The notes below the pieces were generated by a model. The model made no database searches. It was not told the origin of the DNA and saw only the letters and a list, made by a program, of their open reading frames with translations. From Slackia faecicanis (GTDB lineage: Bacteria > Actinomycetota > Coriobacteriia > Coriobacteriales > Eggerthellaceae), in assembly GCF_003725295.1 (NCBI RefSeq), contig NZ_QICB01000003.1:1-64000 (forward strand): DNA of 64,000 bases. The letters are read 5' to 3'. Made by a program: the position numbers and the translations under genes. Every line of letters begins with the position of its first letter. Position 1 is the stretch's first letter. Shown here piece by piece: positions 49,642-58,391 of this stretch.

Positions 49642-51432
49642 ATGAAGCTCAATCGAAGGGATTTCCTCAAAAGCGCAGCGCTCGTAGGCGGCGTCGGAGC
49701 CGCCCTCGGCATGGCTGGATGCGCGCCGCAGGGACAGAGCCAGGAAAATGCGACTCCGTCAGCCGACCCCGCGCGCGAGGCGTTCGAAGCGGCCGCACAG
49801 CCCATCGCGCCGGCGGATGTGCCGTCGAAATGGGACGAAGAACGAGAAATAGTCGTCGTCGGCTCGGGCGCCGGCGGAATCAACGCGTCCATCAGGCTCG
49901 CGCAGGCAGGATACGATGTGCTCATGGTGGAGCGCAATCCCGAAACAGGCGGCAACTCGAAGCATTCGTCGGTCTTTTCCAATTTCGGCGGACACAAGCT
50001 GGCCGAAGAAGCGAAGTGGGCGTACCCGAGCTATCCCTACGACGTGAACGGCATCGTCGAATTCGTCATGAGCTGCCAGCAGATGACCGGCGACCCCGAC
50101 CTTTTGCGCGCGATGGCCGAAGAGGGCCCGAAATGCATCGACTGGATGAATGAGAAAGCGGGCGCCAAATGGGTTCCGATGAACCCCTCCCCCGCAGGAT
50201 GCGGCCTGCTCGAATGGGAAGGCATGTCCACCCCGACGAACGGCATCAACGTCAACCTGATTCCGTTCCAGGAGCTCGAGCAGACGGCGCGCGACGCGGG
50301 CGTCGACGTGCGCGTCGATTGCCCTGTCACCACGTTGGTTTACGACGGCGAAGCGGTCGTCGGCGTGAAGGTCGCCGAAAGCGGCGAAGACCGCTTCATC
50401 AAGGCTTCGCGCGGCGTCGTGCTGACCGCAGGCGGCATGGAAGTCAACCGCGCCATGATGGCGAAATATTCCGCGACCACGCTCCAAGGCATCGCATGCA
50501 TCGCCACCCCGCCGAACGGAACGGGCGAGTGCATCCGCATGGGCCAAGGCGTCGGAGCCGACCTTTCGGGCTACGATTCGACGGGCGCGTTCGACGGCGG
50601 CGTATGGTGGCGCGAATACAGCGAATACGACACCGAAATGGACTGCCACATCAACAAAGACGGCAACCAGGCCCTTCGCCAGCCCTGGCTTCGCATCAAT
50701 CGCGACGGCCAGCGCGTGCCTTACATTTCCACCTCGGGACGCAGCTATCCCTACGTGAACGACGCCGCTCCCTCTTCTGAAGGATTGTGCGAAACGGCCG
50801 CGATCGAAATGAGCCAGCCCGGAGGCCTGACCTTCTGTTGCTTCGACTCGAAGTTCGACGAGCTTGTGACCGAGAACTTCTTCGGCCAGGTCATCTGCCG
50901 TAAAGCGAAAATCGTCGCACCCGACGACCCCTATATCGACCGCGTGCCCGAATGGCTGCGCGACTGGCACACCGGCTTCCAGCAGATGATCGACGGCGGC
51001 GCCATCAAGAAATGCGACACGATCGAAGAGCTCGAAGAACAGCTCGGCCTGGAACCCGGCACGCTCGTCTCCAACGTCGAAAAATGGAACGAAGCATGCG
51101 CAGCAGGCGAAGACTACGCGAGCGCCTATAAATATCCCGCCGAATGGCTCATTCCGATCGACACGCCGCCGTATTACGGCGCCAAGCTGGGCGGACACGT
51201 GTTCGGGTCGAAGACCGGCCTCCGCGTAACGCCCCAGATGCAGGTCGTGAATACCGAAGGCAAGCCCATCAAGGGACTCTACGCCGGATGGCACACCGCG
51301 GGCGGGTCGTCGGGAGACGGCAACCCCGCAGGCAAGCCGCTGACCGGCATGTACGCCGACCTCGGACTCGCCTTCGTCGGCGGCTACATGGCCGCAGGCG
51401 GCATCATGGCGCAGGACGGACTGCAGGAATAG
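49642..51432 (+). CDS. Tat-exported FAD-dependent reductase (fumarate reductase/FAD_binding_2 family)
   Basis: The 596-residue product starts with a Tat signal (NRRDFLKSAALVGG) that ends in a lipobox-like GMAGC, so it is probably exported folded and may be lipid-anchored. The FAD-binding motif VVVGSGAGGINASI lies near residue 72, followed by ERNPETGGNSKHSS. The C-terminus has NPAGKPLTGMYADLGLAFVGG, typical of fumarate-, urocanate- and related respiratory reductases of gut bacteria. There is no CxxCH heme motif, so electrons must come from another protein. The substrate is unknown. It is divergent from a LysR regulator. The ATG follows AAGGGGAGG; the frame is open 20 codons further up. Confidence 0.88.
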   Translation: MKLNRRDFLKSAALVGGVGAALGMAGCAPQGQSQENATPSADPAREAFEAAAQPIAPADVPSKWDEEREIVVVGSGAGGINASIRLAQAGYDVLMVERNPETGGNSKHSSVFSNFGGHKLAEEAKWAYPSYPYDVNGIVEFVMSCQQMTGDPDLLRAMAEEGPKCIDWMNEKAGAKWVPMNPSPAGCGLLEWEGMSTPTNGINVNLIPFQELEQTARDAGVDVRVDCPVTTLVYDGEAVVGVKVAESGEDRFIKASRGVVLTAGGMEVNRAMMAKYSATTLQGIACIATPPNGTGECIRMGQGVGADLSGYDSTGAFDGGVWWREYSEYDTEMDCHINKDGNQALRQPWLRINRDGQRVPYISTSGRSYPYVNDAAPSSEGLCETAAIEMSQPGGLTFCCFDSKFDELVTENFFGQVICRKAKIVAPDDPYIDRVPEWLRDWHTGFQQMIDGGAIKKCDTIEELEEQLGLEPGTLVSNVEKWNEACAAGEDYASAYKYPAEWLIPIDTPPYYGAKLGGHVFGSKTGLRVTPQMQVVNTEGKPIKGLYAGWHTAGGSSGDGNPAGKPLTGMYADLGLAFVGGYMAAGGIMAQDGLQE

Positions 51433-51443
51433 CACGCCCCTCC

Positions 51444-51476
51444 AGGGAGCTTCTTACGAAGCTCCCTTTTCTTTTC
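51444..51476 (+). terminator. Terminator of the flavoprotein gene
   Basis: AGGGAGCTTC-TTAC-GAAGCTCCCT is followed by TTTCTTTTC on the plus strand, 12 bases after the stop. Confidence 0.9.
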
Positions 51477-51519
51477 AGTCCCGCGAATTCACTTGTTCCT
51501 CCTCCACTGCGGTCGGAGG

Positions 51520-51735
51520 GGTTTCTTGCAAAAAGGGGCGTCTCGGGCCATTTTTTCGAGAGTCTGCCACTCGAATGGGCGAATACGCTGTCATTCGCGG
51601 TGCGAACGCGACGATATGCCGCATATATTATTAAAACGGGTATTATCTTGGACCCGATAGCGCGGAATCGGCGCGGCGGCGTGTCAAGCCTCGCATTTTT
51701 TGGCCTCGGAAGCCTCTTTTTTTCAAAGTATGCCG
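51520..51735. repeat. Dispersed repeat element, copy 2
   Basis: Homologous to 48096-48306 and in the same orientation. It begins with AAAAAGGGGCG..GGGCCATTTTTT, has the core ACGATATGCCGCAT at 51611 and TATTAT at 51641, and ends with TTTTTTGGCCTCGGAAGCC and a run of T at 51700-51723. The flanking AAAG/CAAA and TGCCG ends match copy 1. The inner inverted repeat is weaker than in copy 1. Sequence between landmarks has diverged widely while the spacing is kept. Confidence 0.7.
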
Positions 51736-51839
51736 AAGCGGGGCCGCCGGATGCTGTTGCGCAGACCTCGACCCCCGTCTTTTCCCTACGAAACCGGAAA
51801 CCCGCAGGCATCGCGGCACGGCACGCCGCCTCTGGGCAC

Positions 51840-51873
51840 AAAAAACGGGTGCGCCCCTCGCGGAGCGCACCCA
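51840..51873 (-). terminator. Terminator of the YhgE-type operon
   Basis: GGGTGCGC/GCGCACCC (51847-51854 with 51865-51872) is followed on the minus strand by GTTTTTTG. It is 57 bases after the stop of the downstream YhgE gene. Confidence 0.85.
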
Positions 51874-51929
51874 TCGGATGGAACGGCTCAAGGCGTCACA
51901 CCGAGCGCCGCCGACACGACAGCGCGGCA

Positions 51930-54113
51930 CTACATGACCTTCGAGCTTTCCACCATCTCGACGAACTTCGACACCACCTTGATCAGCGGCGTGCGAAGCA
52001 CCAGGCCCAACACGATGAACGGCACCGTGAACAGCAGCAGGATGCCTATCTCGGTCCAGAAGTCGCCGTTGTACACGCCGAACATGGCCGCGCGCATGGC
52101 GTTGACCGCATGCGTGACGGGCAGATACGGGCTGAGCACCTGCACGAACTCGGGAAGCGATTGCAGCGGATAGCTTCCTCCGCCGCCCGACACCTGCACA
52201 ATCAGCAAGAACACCGAAATGGCCTTACCAAAGTTGGCGAACGACACCACCAGCGTGTAGATGATGAACGCGAACACCAATCCCGACACCCAGTAGCACA
52301 GCAGATAGAGGAACGGATTCACGGTCTGAACGCCTAAGAACACCATATTGCCCACGCTCACGCACGTGCTCTGCATGAGCGAAATCAGCGCCACCACGCC
52401 GAAGCGCCCGATGAACTGCTGCCAGGCGGGCACGTGGCCCATCTGATCGAGGATGCGCTTCGAAGGCGTCACCTTGAGCGTCACCATGACCAGCAGCGCG
52501 CCGATCCACAAAGCGAGCGTCGTGTACAGAGGCGTCATGGCCGATCCGAAGTTGTCCACCGGATACACCGCGTGCCTATCGAGCTTCACCGGCGCCGAAA
52601 CCGCCTTCGCCAAGGCGGACGGGTCCGAGCCGATCGCCGCGCGCAGGGCCTCGACATCGCCGCTCGCCGCCGCTTCGGCGATGCGCGCGCCCGCGTCATG
52701 CATGCGCTGCGCCGACGAAGCCAGGTCGGCCGCCGCGGCGTCGAGCTTCTGCTGCGCGTCGCCGATGCCGGACGACACCGAACCCGCGGCTCCCGTCAAA
52801 TCGGACGCGGCGGCATCCAGCGTGGCCGCGGTGGACGAAAACGTCGCGCTCGCCTCGCCGATAGTGCCCGCCAAGGCCTCGATGTCGGGCTTGAGCTGCG
52901 TGTCGTAATCGGCTTTCGCGCCGCCCAGGGCGTCTGCGGCCTGCTGCGCGAGCGCCTTGATCTCGTCGCGCTTCGCCTGCGTGTCCGCACGGCCCGCCTC
53001 GATATCGGCCGCCGCCGAATTCAACGAATCGCGCAGCTGCTCCTGCAGCGCGATCGAAGCCTTCAGGCGCGCCACCATGGTATCGACCGCCGACTGCGCC
53101 CCCTCGGGCAGCAGAGGCCTGAGCGACTCGAGATGCGCGATGACGTCGCGGTATCCGCCGATCTGACCGTCCACCTTGGCGGCGGCCCCGCTCAGCTGCG
53201 AAGCCGACGTGGACGCCAAAGACGACGCCGAATCGAACGCGGCATCCACCGAATCGGCCACCGCGCCGTAGCTTGCGGCGCTCTGCTCGATAGCCGTCGA
53301 AAGCGCCGAAGCCGACGAGCCGATCGCGTCGCCCACATCGCCCGCGGCGGCCTTGATGTCGGACACCGAGCCCTTCACGCCGTCGGCCTCGTTTTTGACC
53401 TGGCCGAGCAGCGCCGCCGAATCGTCGACCAGCGACTGCGCCGAGCCGAGCACCGACGAGTACATGGTCAGCACCGAAGACGCCTTGTCCATGGTGGAGC
53501 CCACGTTGTCGATATGCACGGCCAGCTCGCCGATGCGCCCGCCCAGATCGGAATCTTGCGCATAGTCGGCAAGCGTGGTGGCTATGCCCAGCGCCACCTC
53601 CGAAAGCGTCTCCGCGAACACGGTGTTCACCTGGGCCGACACGCCGTCGGCGCCTTGATCGGTCACCTTCGGCGCAATGGCGTTTTTCTTCTCGTTCGTG
53701 TAGTAGGTGATTTTGGCGTGCTCCACGTCGTCGGAATAAAACGTCATCATGTCGCGGCTGAAGCTGGACGGAATCACCACCGCCGCGTAGTAGCGGCCCG
53801 AGCGGGCGCCGTCGATAGCGTCCTCTTCGTCGGTGATCGTCCATTTCAGCTGGTCGTTAGCGCGCAGGGCCGAAACCACCTGCTCGCCCACGTTTATCTC
53901 GAGCGGCACCAGGTCGCTTTTGTAGCCCTCATCGGAATTGGCCACGGCCACCTCGAGGTTGCCCGTGTTGTCGAACACGTTCCAGCACGCGATCAGGTTG
54001 TACCACGAGAACAGCGACGGAATGGCCACCAGGCCCAGCACGATGATCACCGTGATCACGTTATGGCCGAGGCGCTTCAGGTCGCCCGTGAAAAGGCGCC
54101 AGATATTCTTCAT
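51930..54113 (-). CDS. YhgE/Pip domain membrane protein (downstream copy)
   Basis: The 727-residue product has one N-terminal transmembrane helix (VITVIIVLGLVAIPSLFSWYN), the YhgE opening FDNTGNLEVAVANSDEG near residue 48, a long extracellular Ala/Ser/Asp-rich coiled-coil region (residues ~180-520) and about five C-terminal transmembrane segments of the ABC-2 type. The family includes the phage infection protein Pip and relates to EsaA; the biochemical role is not settled. Its ATG overlaps the stop of the upstream YhgE gene as ATGA, with AAAGGAG 8 bases before it, so the two are translationally coupled. Confidence 0.85.
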   Translation of the reverse strand: MKNIWRLFTGDLKRLGHNVITVIIVLGLVAIPSLFSWYNLIACWNVFDNTGNLEVAVANSDEGYKSDLVPLEINVGEQVVSALRANDQLKWTITDEEDAIDGARSGRYYAAVVIPSSFSRDMMTFYSDDVEHAKITYYTNEKKNAIAPKVTDQGADGVSAQVNTVFAETLSEVALGIATTLADYAQDSDLGGRIGELAVHIDNVGSTMDKASSVLTMYSSVLGSAQSLVDDSAALLGQVKNEADGVKGSVSDIKAAAGDVGDAIGSSASALSTAIEQSAASYGAVADSVDAAFDSASSLASTSASQLSGAAAKVDGQIGGYRDVIAHLESLRPLLPEGAQSAVDTMVARLKASIALQEQLRDSLNSAAADIEAGRADTQAKRDEIKALAQQAADALGGAKADYDTQLKPDIEALAGTIGEASATFSSTAATLDAAASDLTGAAGSVSSGIGDAQQKLDAAAADLASSAQRMHDAGARIAEAAASGDVEALRAAIGSDPSALAKAVSAPVKLDRHAVYPVDNFGSAMTPLYTTLALWIGALLVMVTLKVTPSKRILDQMGHVPAWQQFIGRFGVVALISLMQSTCVSVGNMVFLGVQTVNPFLYLLCYWVSGLVFAFIIYTLVVSFANFGKAISVFLLIVQVSGGGGSYPLQSLPEFVQVLSPYLPVTHAVNAMRAAMFGVYNGDFWTEIGILLLFTVPFIVLGLVLRTPLIKVVSKFVEMVESSKVM

Positions 54114-56761
54114 CGTCGGCTCCTTTCCTCACCGGACGTATGTCGCTCGCCTGCATAGGCGGAAGCGCGCACCTGGGTCGTGCAGCCGCAATCGGCACGT
54201 GCCTCGCGCCCGCACGATCCGCACACGTCGTTGCGGCTGGCGTAGAGCGAGCGCACCTCTTCGTCGCTCATGGCCTCGAGCGACACCTGGCGCTCCAGGC
54301 TGTCGCGCAGATACTCCACGACCACCAGAAACGCGATGATCGCCACGATCCACACGAGCCACGCCGTGAGCATGACCACCTTCTCGGTCTCGGTGATGGC
54401 GAACACGAGCGTCACCACCACGGGCACCAGGATGCCCACGACCACCGCGCCGCGTTTGAACTTCGGATACAGCCTCATGAAGCGGGCCGCGCGGTTGGCG
54501 ATGGCGCTACGGTATTCCTCGCGGTCGGAAAGCACGCGGATGAGCTGCGCCATGCGATAGCGACGCTCGGGCAGCTGCACGGACTCGCCGTTGATGATGT
54601 CGCTTTCCTCGATCTGGTGGGCGAACAGATGGTTCAAATTCGCCAGATACGGGCGCGCGATCAGGCCTGCCAGCAAGAACGCCGTCAAGAACAGCAGCAG
54701 CATGCCGACGCTTTGCAGCCATGCGCCGTCGTAGAAGCCGCAGGTGGTTTCGCGGATGGCGTTGATGCCGTAGGTGAACGGGAAGACCGGGTAGACCGCC
54801 TGGAAGAAGCTCGGCGTCATCTCGATCGGGTACAGGCCCGTGGCGCCGGGGATCTGCACGAACACCAAGATCACGCAGATCGCCTTGCCGATATGCTGCA
54901 GCGTGGTGGCCAGCGTGTACTGCACGGCCAGATACGCCAGCGAGCAGATCGCGGCGGTCAGGAAGAACGCGGGCACGTCGGTCGCCTGCACGCCTATGAA
55001 CAGGCATCCCGCGCAGCACACAATCGATTGCAGCACCACCATGACCGCCAGCAGCAGCTCGCGGCCCAAGAAGCGCTGGGCAATCGTAAGGTCGGGAATG
55101 CCTTCGTCGTCCACCTCGTTGCGCATGATCACCAGCAGCATGAACACGCCGATCCACAGCGTGAGGTTGATGAACAGCGGCGCCATGGCCGAGCCGTACG
55201 AGTTCAGCGGATAAAGGTTCTCGGTCTGCACCTGCGTGGGCGACTGCATGAATTCGGCCACCTTGGACGCGTCGAGGTCGCCTTCGTCGAACAGCGCCGC
55301 CACCGATCCCGACGAGCCCAGGGCCGCCACGTCGGTCTTCACGGTTTCGAAATCGGCCTGCAAGTCGGCGAGCAGCGAATCGGTCTGGGCCAAAGCGTCG
55401 GCCGACGAAGAGAGCGTGGTTTTCAGCTGGTCGAGCACGCCGACGCCCTGGTCGACCAAAATCGTCTGGTTGGAAACCGCCGAGCCGAAGCCGCTCGTGG
55501 CGGCCACGATGCGCGTCAGGCCGTCGCTGGCCTGGGGAATGGCGGTGTCGGAAAGCGTGGCGCGATAGCCGTCCACGTTGGTCAGGGTCTGCTGGACGGC
55601 CGTGTTCACGGAGTCGGCCGCACCGCCCACCGACGACGCGGTTCCCGACACGCCGGATGAAAGGTCGCGCAGGGCACCGAGCGTGGCGTTCGCTTCGGCG
55701 TTGCGCTCTTCGAGCGACGTCACCGCGGCATCGATAGCGCCCGATGCGGGGTTGTCGGCCGGCAAAGCCTGCTGGATTTCGCGCAACAGGGCGATGATGC
55801 GGGCATTCTCGTCGACCACCGCCTGAGCACGCGCCACGGCGGCATCCACGTGCCCCGTGGCGGCCACGACGCCCGACGTGGTCTGGCCGATGGCCTCGTT
55901 GGTCTTCGACGACGCCTGGGAAAGAAGCGTCGAGCCGTGGTCGAGCACGCCGCCGATGGAACCGGAGAACGTCACGATGCCGCGATTCACGTCGCCCGCC
56001 AGCTCGGACACCTGGCCCAAGCCCTCGCCCAGCAGCACGACCTGGGCCTTCACATCTTCGAGCGCCTTTTGCGCGTCGCCCGCCTTGACGACGGCCTCGT
56101 CGGCCGCCGTCGCCAGGTTGCTCAGCGATTCGCGGGCCGAGGCGATATCGTCGGCCGCTTCGCCCAGACGCACGACCACATTGCCGCGCGTGGCGTCGAA
56201 ATCGGCGTCGGCTTCTTTCATGGCCTGGTCGATCGCATAGACGACCGTCGAGCTGATCGTGGAAACGAACGTGTCGTTGATGGTGTTGTCGAGCGTGGTG
56301 GCTCCCGTGTCGGTGATCTTCGGCGCGACCGGGCCCGCCTTTTCATTCACATAGTATTCAAGTTCGGGCTGCTGAAAATCGCCCGAAAGAAGCGTGGTCA
56401 CATCGGAGCTGAAGTCTTCAGGGATGACGAACGCCGCGTAAGCCTCGCCCGCCTCCACTTCGCGCATGGCTTCGTCGCGGTCGACGAAATGCCACCCCAG
56501 CTGCTTGTTCTCTTCGAGCTGTTCGACCACCTGGGCGCCCAGGTCGAGTTCTCCCAGCGTTTCGTCGCTCGCCCCGGCGTCTTCGTTGACCACGCATACG
56601 CGCAGGTTGCCCGTGTTGTCGTAAGGGTCCCAAAAGCCGATGACGTTGAACCAGGTGTACAGGGAAGGCAGCACGATGAGAAACAGCGCTACAAGCCAGG
56701 CCGCAGGCGTTTTCGCAATGCGTTTCACGTCGCGCACGAACACGCGCAGGATGTTGCCCAC
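54110..56761 (-). CDS. YhgE/Pip domain membrane protein (upstream copy, with cysteine-rich tail)
   Basis: The 883-residue product has the same architecture as its neighbour: an N-terminal helix (AAWLVALFLIVLPSLYTWFN), YDNTGNLRVCVVNEDAGAS, a long extracellular coiled region, and C-terminal transmembrane helices. It ends in a ~45-residue cytoplasmic tail with a Cys cluster (CGSCGREARADCGC) that resembles a zinc ribbon and is absent from the neighbour. I chose the GTG at 56761 because AAAGGAGGAGCGA precedes it. The two copies may form a heteromeric complex. Function is unknown. Confidence 0.83.
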   Translation of the reverse strand: MGNILRVFVRDVKRIAKTPAAWLVALFLIVLPSLYTWFNVIGFWDPYDNTGNLRVCVVNEDAGASDETLGELDLGAQVVEQLEENKQLGWHFVDRDEAMREVEAGEAYAAFVIPEDFSSDVTTLLSGDFQQPELEYYVNEKAGPVAPKITDTGATTLDNTINDTFVSTISSTVVYAIDQAMKEADADFDATRGNVVVRLGEAADDIASARESLSNLATAADEAVVKAGDAQKALEDVKAQVVLLGEGLGQVSELAGDVNRGIVTFSGSIGGVLDHGSTLLSQASSKTNEAIGQTTSGVVAATGHVDAAVARAQAVVDENARIIALLREIQQALPADNPASGAIDAAVTSLEERNAEANATLGALRDLSSGVSGTASSVGGAADSVNTAVQQTLTNVDGYRATLSDTAIPQASDGLTRIVAATSGFGSAVSNQTILVDQGVGVLDQLKTTLSSSADALAQTDSLLADLQADFETVKTDVAALGSSGSVAALFDEGDLDASKVAEFMQSPTQVQTENLYPLNSYGSAMAPLFINLTLWIGVFMLLVIMRNEVDDEGIPDLTIAQRFLGRELLLAVMVVLQSIVCCAGCLFIGVQATDVPAFFLTAAICSLAYLAVQYTLATTLQHIGKAICVILVFVQIPGATGLYPIEMTPSFFQAVYPVFPFTYGINAIRETTCGFYDGAWLQSVGMLLLFLTAFLLAGLIARPYLANLNHLFAHQIEESDIINGESVQLPERRYRMAQLIRVLSDREEYRSAIANRAARFMRLYPKFKRGAVVVGILVPVVVTLVFAITETEKVVMLTAWLVWIVAIIAFLVVVEYLRDSLERQVSLEAMSDEEVRSLYASRNDVCGSCGREARADCGCTTQVRASAYAGERHTSGEERSRR

Positions 56762-56931
56762 TCGCTCCTCCTTTGCCAAGATAATCAACATTTGTACAGA
56801 AAGCTGATTCTACTTGCAGGGGGCGCATGATAAGGAGCGAGCGACCCCTGTCACACAATTGTTACCGATTTCTCGCGGCGCCACAATCGAAAACAAGGTA
56901 AAGCGCGGCGCGCGAAGAGCGGCGGAACCGC

Positions 56932-57864
56932 CTACGCGCCCTGGCGGCCGCGGCCTTCGCCGTGCATCGGGCGGGCGCCTTCGCCGGCGCGTCCGCAGCC
57001 CTCGCCGCACGAAGCGCCCTGGCCGAACGCGCGTCCCGCGCAGGCGGAATCGCACGTGTCCACCCCCGCCTGGGCGGCAAGCGCGCGCAGCTCGGCCATC
57101 GACATGCGCATGGCGTCTTCTTGGGAAATATCGACGCCCTGGCCGACCAGGGTTTCATACACGCGATAGCGCCCCAACCCCATGCCCGCCTCCACGGCGG
57201 CGCGACGCTGGTCGTCGCTCAAGCGGCCGCAATGCACCTCCGCCGCGCTGCGTTCGAAGCTGCGCAGCGCCGCCGACTCGATGGTCTCGCAACGCGCTTC
57301 GTCCTCGCAGGCCACGCCCACTTCGACCACCGCGCCTTCGCTTATATAGGTATCGCACGCGTCGGCCAGGACCTGCATGGCCTCTTCGCACGCCATGCCG
57401 TCGACGCGGGCCCGGTCGAGCACCGCCGCCGCGTCGTCGTTGACGGCGCGGGCGTCCACCACGAGGCCGAAGCGGTTCACGGACAGCTCGAACGACGGGT
57501 TCACATCGATGCCCACACGCGCCACCGGAGCCGTGGCGTAGGCGAAGCCGCCCATGCCGATCGCGACGAATGCGGCGCATGCAGCAACCGCCAACGCCAT
57601 CTTGCGCGAAAACGCCCTGCGCGCACGCGGCATTCGGCGGCGCACGGGCACCAAGGCTTCGGCCGAAACGCAGCCGTCGCGCGGCCGCGGCGCGGAGTCG
57701 GCTTCGTCGAACAGAGGCGCGAACACCCGGCTGTCGGCCCCCGCGCATGCAGAAGCGCCTTCGCCGCGCTGCTGCTCGATGTGCGCAAGGGCGGCGGCCT
57801 TCAACGCCTCGGGCGCGTGCACCGCGTCGTACGCGTCGCGCAGGCGGTCGTCGATATCGCTCAT
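56932..57864 (-). CDS. RsgI-like anti-sigma factor
   Basis: The 310-residue product has a ~90-residue cytoplasmic N-terminus, one transmembrane helix (ALAVAACAAFVAIGMGGFAY) and an extracellular segment beginning VGIDVNPSFELSVNRFGLVVDARAVN, the hallmark of RsgI-type anti-sigma factors, which in clostridia sense extracellular polysaccharides. The rest of the outer domain is alpha-helical with several Cys, and it ends in a Gly/Arg/Cys-rich tail. No carbohydrate-binding domain is present. Its ATG overlaps the sigma gene stop as ATGA, so they are coupled. The ribosome site is GAAGGAGGCGC. Confidence 0.82.
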   Translation of the reverse strand: MSDIDDRLRDAYDAVHAPEALKAAALAHIEQQRGEGASACAGADSRVFAPLFDEADSAPRPRDGCVSAEALVPVRRRMPRARRAFSRKMALAVAACAAFVAIGMGGFAYATAPVARVGIDVNPSFELSVNRFGLVVDARAVNDDAAAVLDRARVDGMACEEAMQVLADACDTYISEGAVVEVGVACEDEARCETIESAALRSFERSAAEVHCGRLSDDQRRAAVEAGMGLGRYRVYETLVGQGVDISQEDAMRMSMAELRALAAQAGVDTCDSACAGRAFGQGASCGEGCGRAGEGARPMHGEGRGRQGA

Positions 57865-58346
57865 GACAGCGCCTCCTTCAACTGCTTGCGGCCGCGCGAA
57901 ATCCAGGAATACACCGTGCCTTCGGGCGCACCGACCATGCGCGCGATCTCGGGCACGGTATAGCCCTCGCACGCGAAAAGATACAGCGGAGTTTTGGGCG
58001 GATCGCTCAAGCGATTCACAGCGTCAAGCACCTCGCGCACCTCGGAAGCGCGCTCCTTGCCCTCGCATGCGAACGCGCCGCCCCGCCGCTGTATCTCGGC
58101 GTCGAGCGACACGTTCGAGCGGGCGCGGGAGCGCAGCAGGTCTTTGCATCGGTTGATGGCCACGCGCACGAGCCACGCCTTGACGTGCTCAGGTTCGCGA
58201 AACGCCTCGTCGCGCTGAGCGTATGCGGCGAAGACGTCCTGGAACACGTCTTCGGCGTCATGCGCGGGCACGTACGTCAGGCACGCGCGCCAAACCGTAT
58301 CGCCGTAGCGTTCCACCGCTTCTTCGATGTCTTGCGCGTCGCGCAC
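57861..58346 (-). CDS. ECF-type RNA polymerase sigma factor
   Basis: The 161-residue product has sigma region 2 (YVPAHDAEDVFQDVFAAYAQRDEAF and KAWLVRVAINRCKDLLRS) and region 4 (SDPPKTPLYLFACEGYTVPEIARMVGAPEGTVYSWISRGRKQLKEAL). It is compact with no tail. The GTG start at 58346 lies 12 bases after GGGAGG, a long spacing, and no other start fits. It is followed with a 4-base overlap by the RsgI-like gene and preceded by a secreted calcium-repeat protein gene 45 bases upstream, all on one strand. Confidence 0.9.
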   Translation of the reverse strand: MRDAQDIEEAVERYGDTVWRACLTYVPAHDAEDVFQDVFAAYAQRDEAFREPEHVKAWLVRVAINRCKDLLRSRARSNVSLDAEIQRRGGAFACEGKERASEVREVLDAVNRLSDPPKTPLYLFACEGYTVPEIARMVGAPEGTVYSWISRGRKQLKEALS

Positions 58347-58391
58347 GCGATTTCCCGCCTCCCCTGGTTTCGGTCGAAAGAACTCCGGATG

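Larger units (their letters stand above)
51433..51929. other. Intergenic stretch after the flavoprotein gene
   Basis: No gene was found. It contains the flavoprotein terminator (51444-51476), repeat element 2 (51520-51735) and the terminator of the YhgE-type gene (51840-51873). The 100 bases between element 2 and that terminator show nothing recognisable. Confidence 0.65.

Noticed and set aside
49642-51432. Flavocytochrome c
   Set aside because: No CxxCH heme motif is present in the protein, so it is a heme-less flavoprotein.
51930-56761. ABC transporter permease pair
   Set aside because: C-terminal helices resemble ABC-2 permeases, but there is no ATPase gene nearby and the large coiled outer domain is typical of YhgE/Pip.
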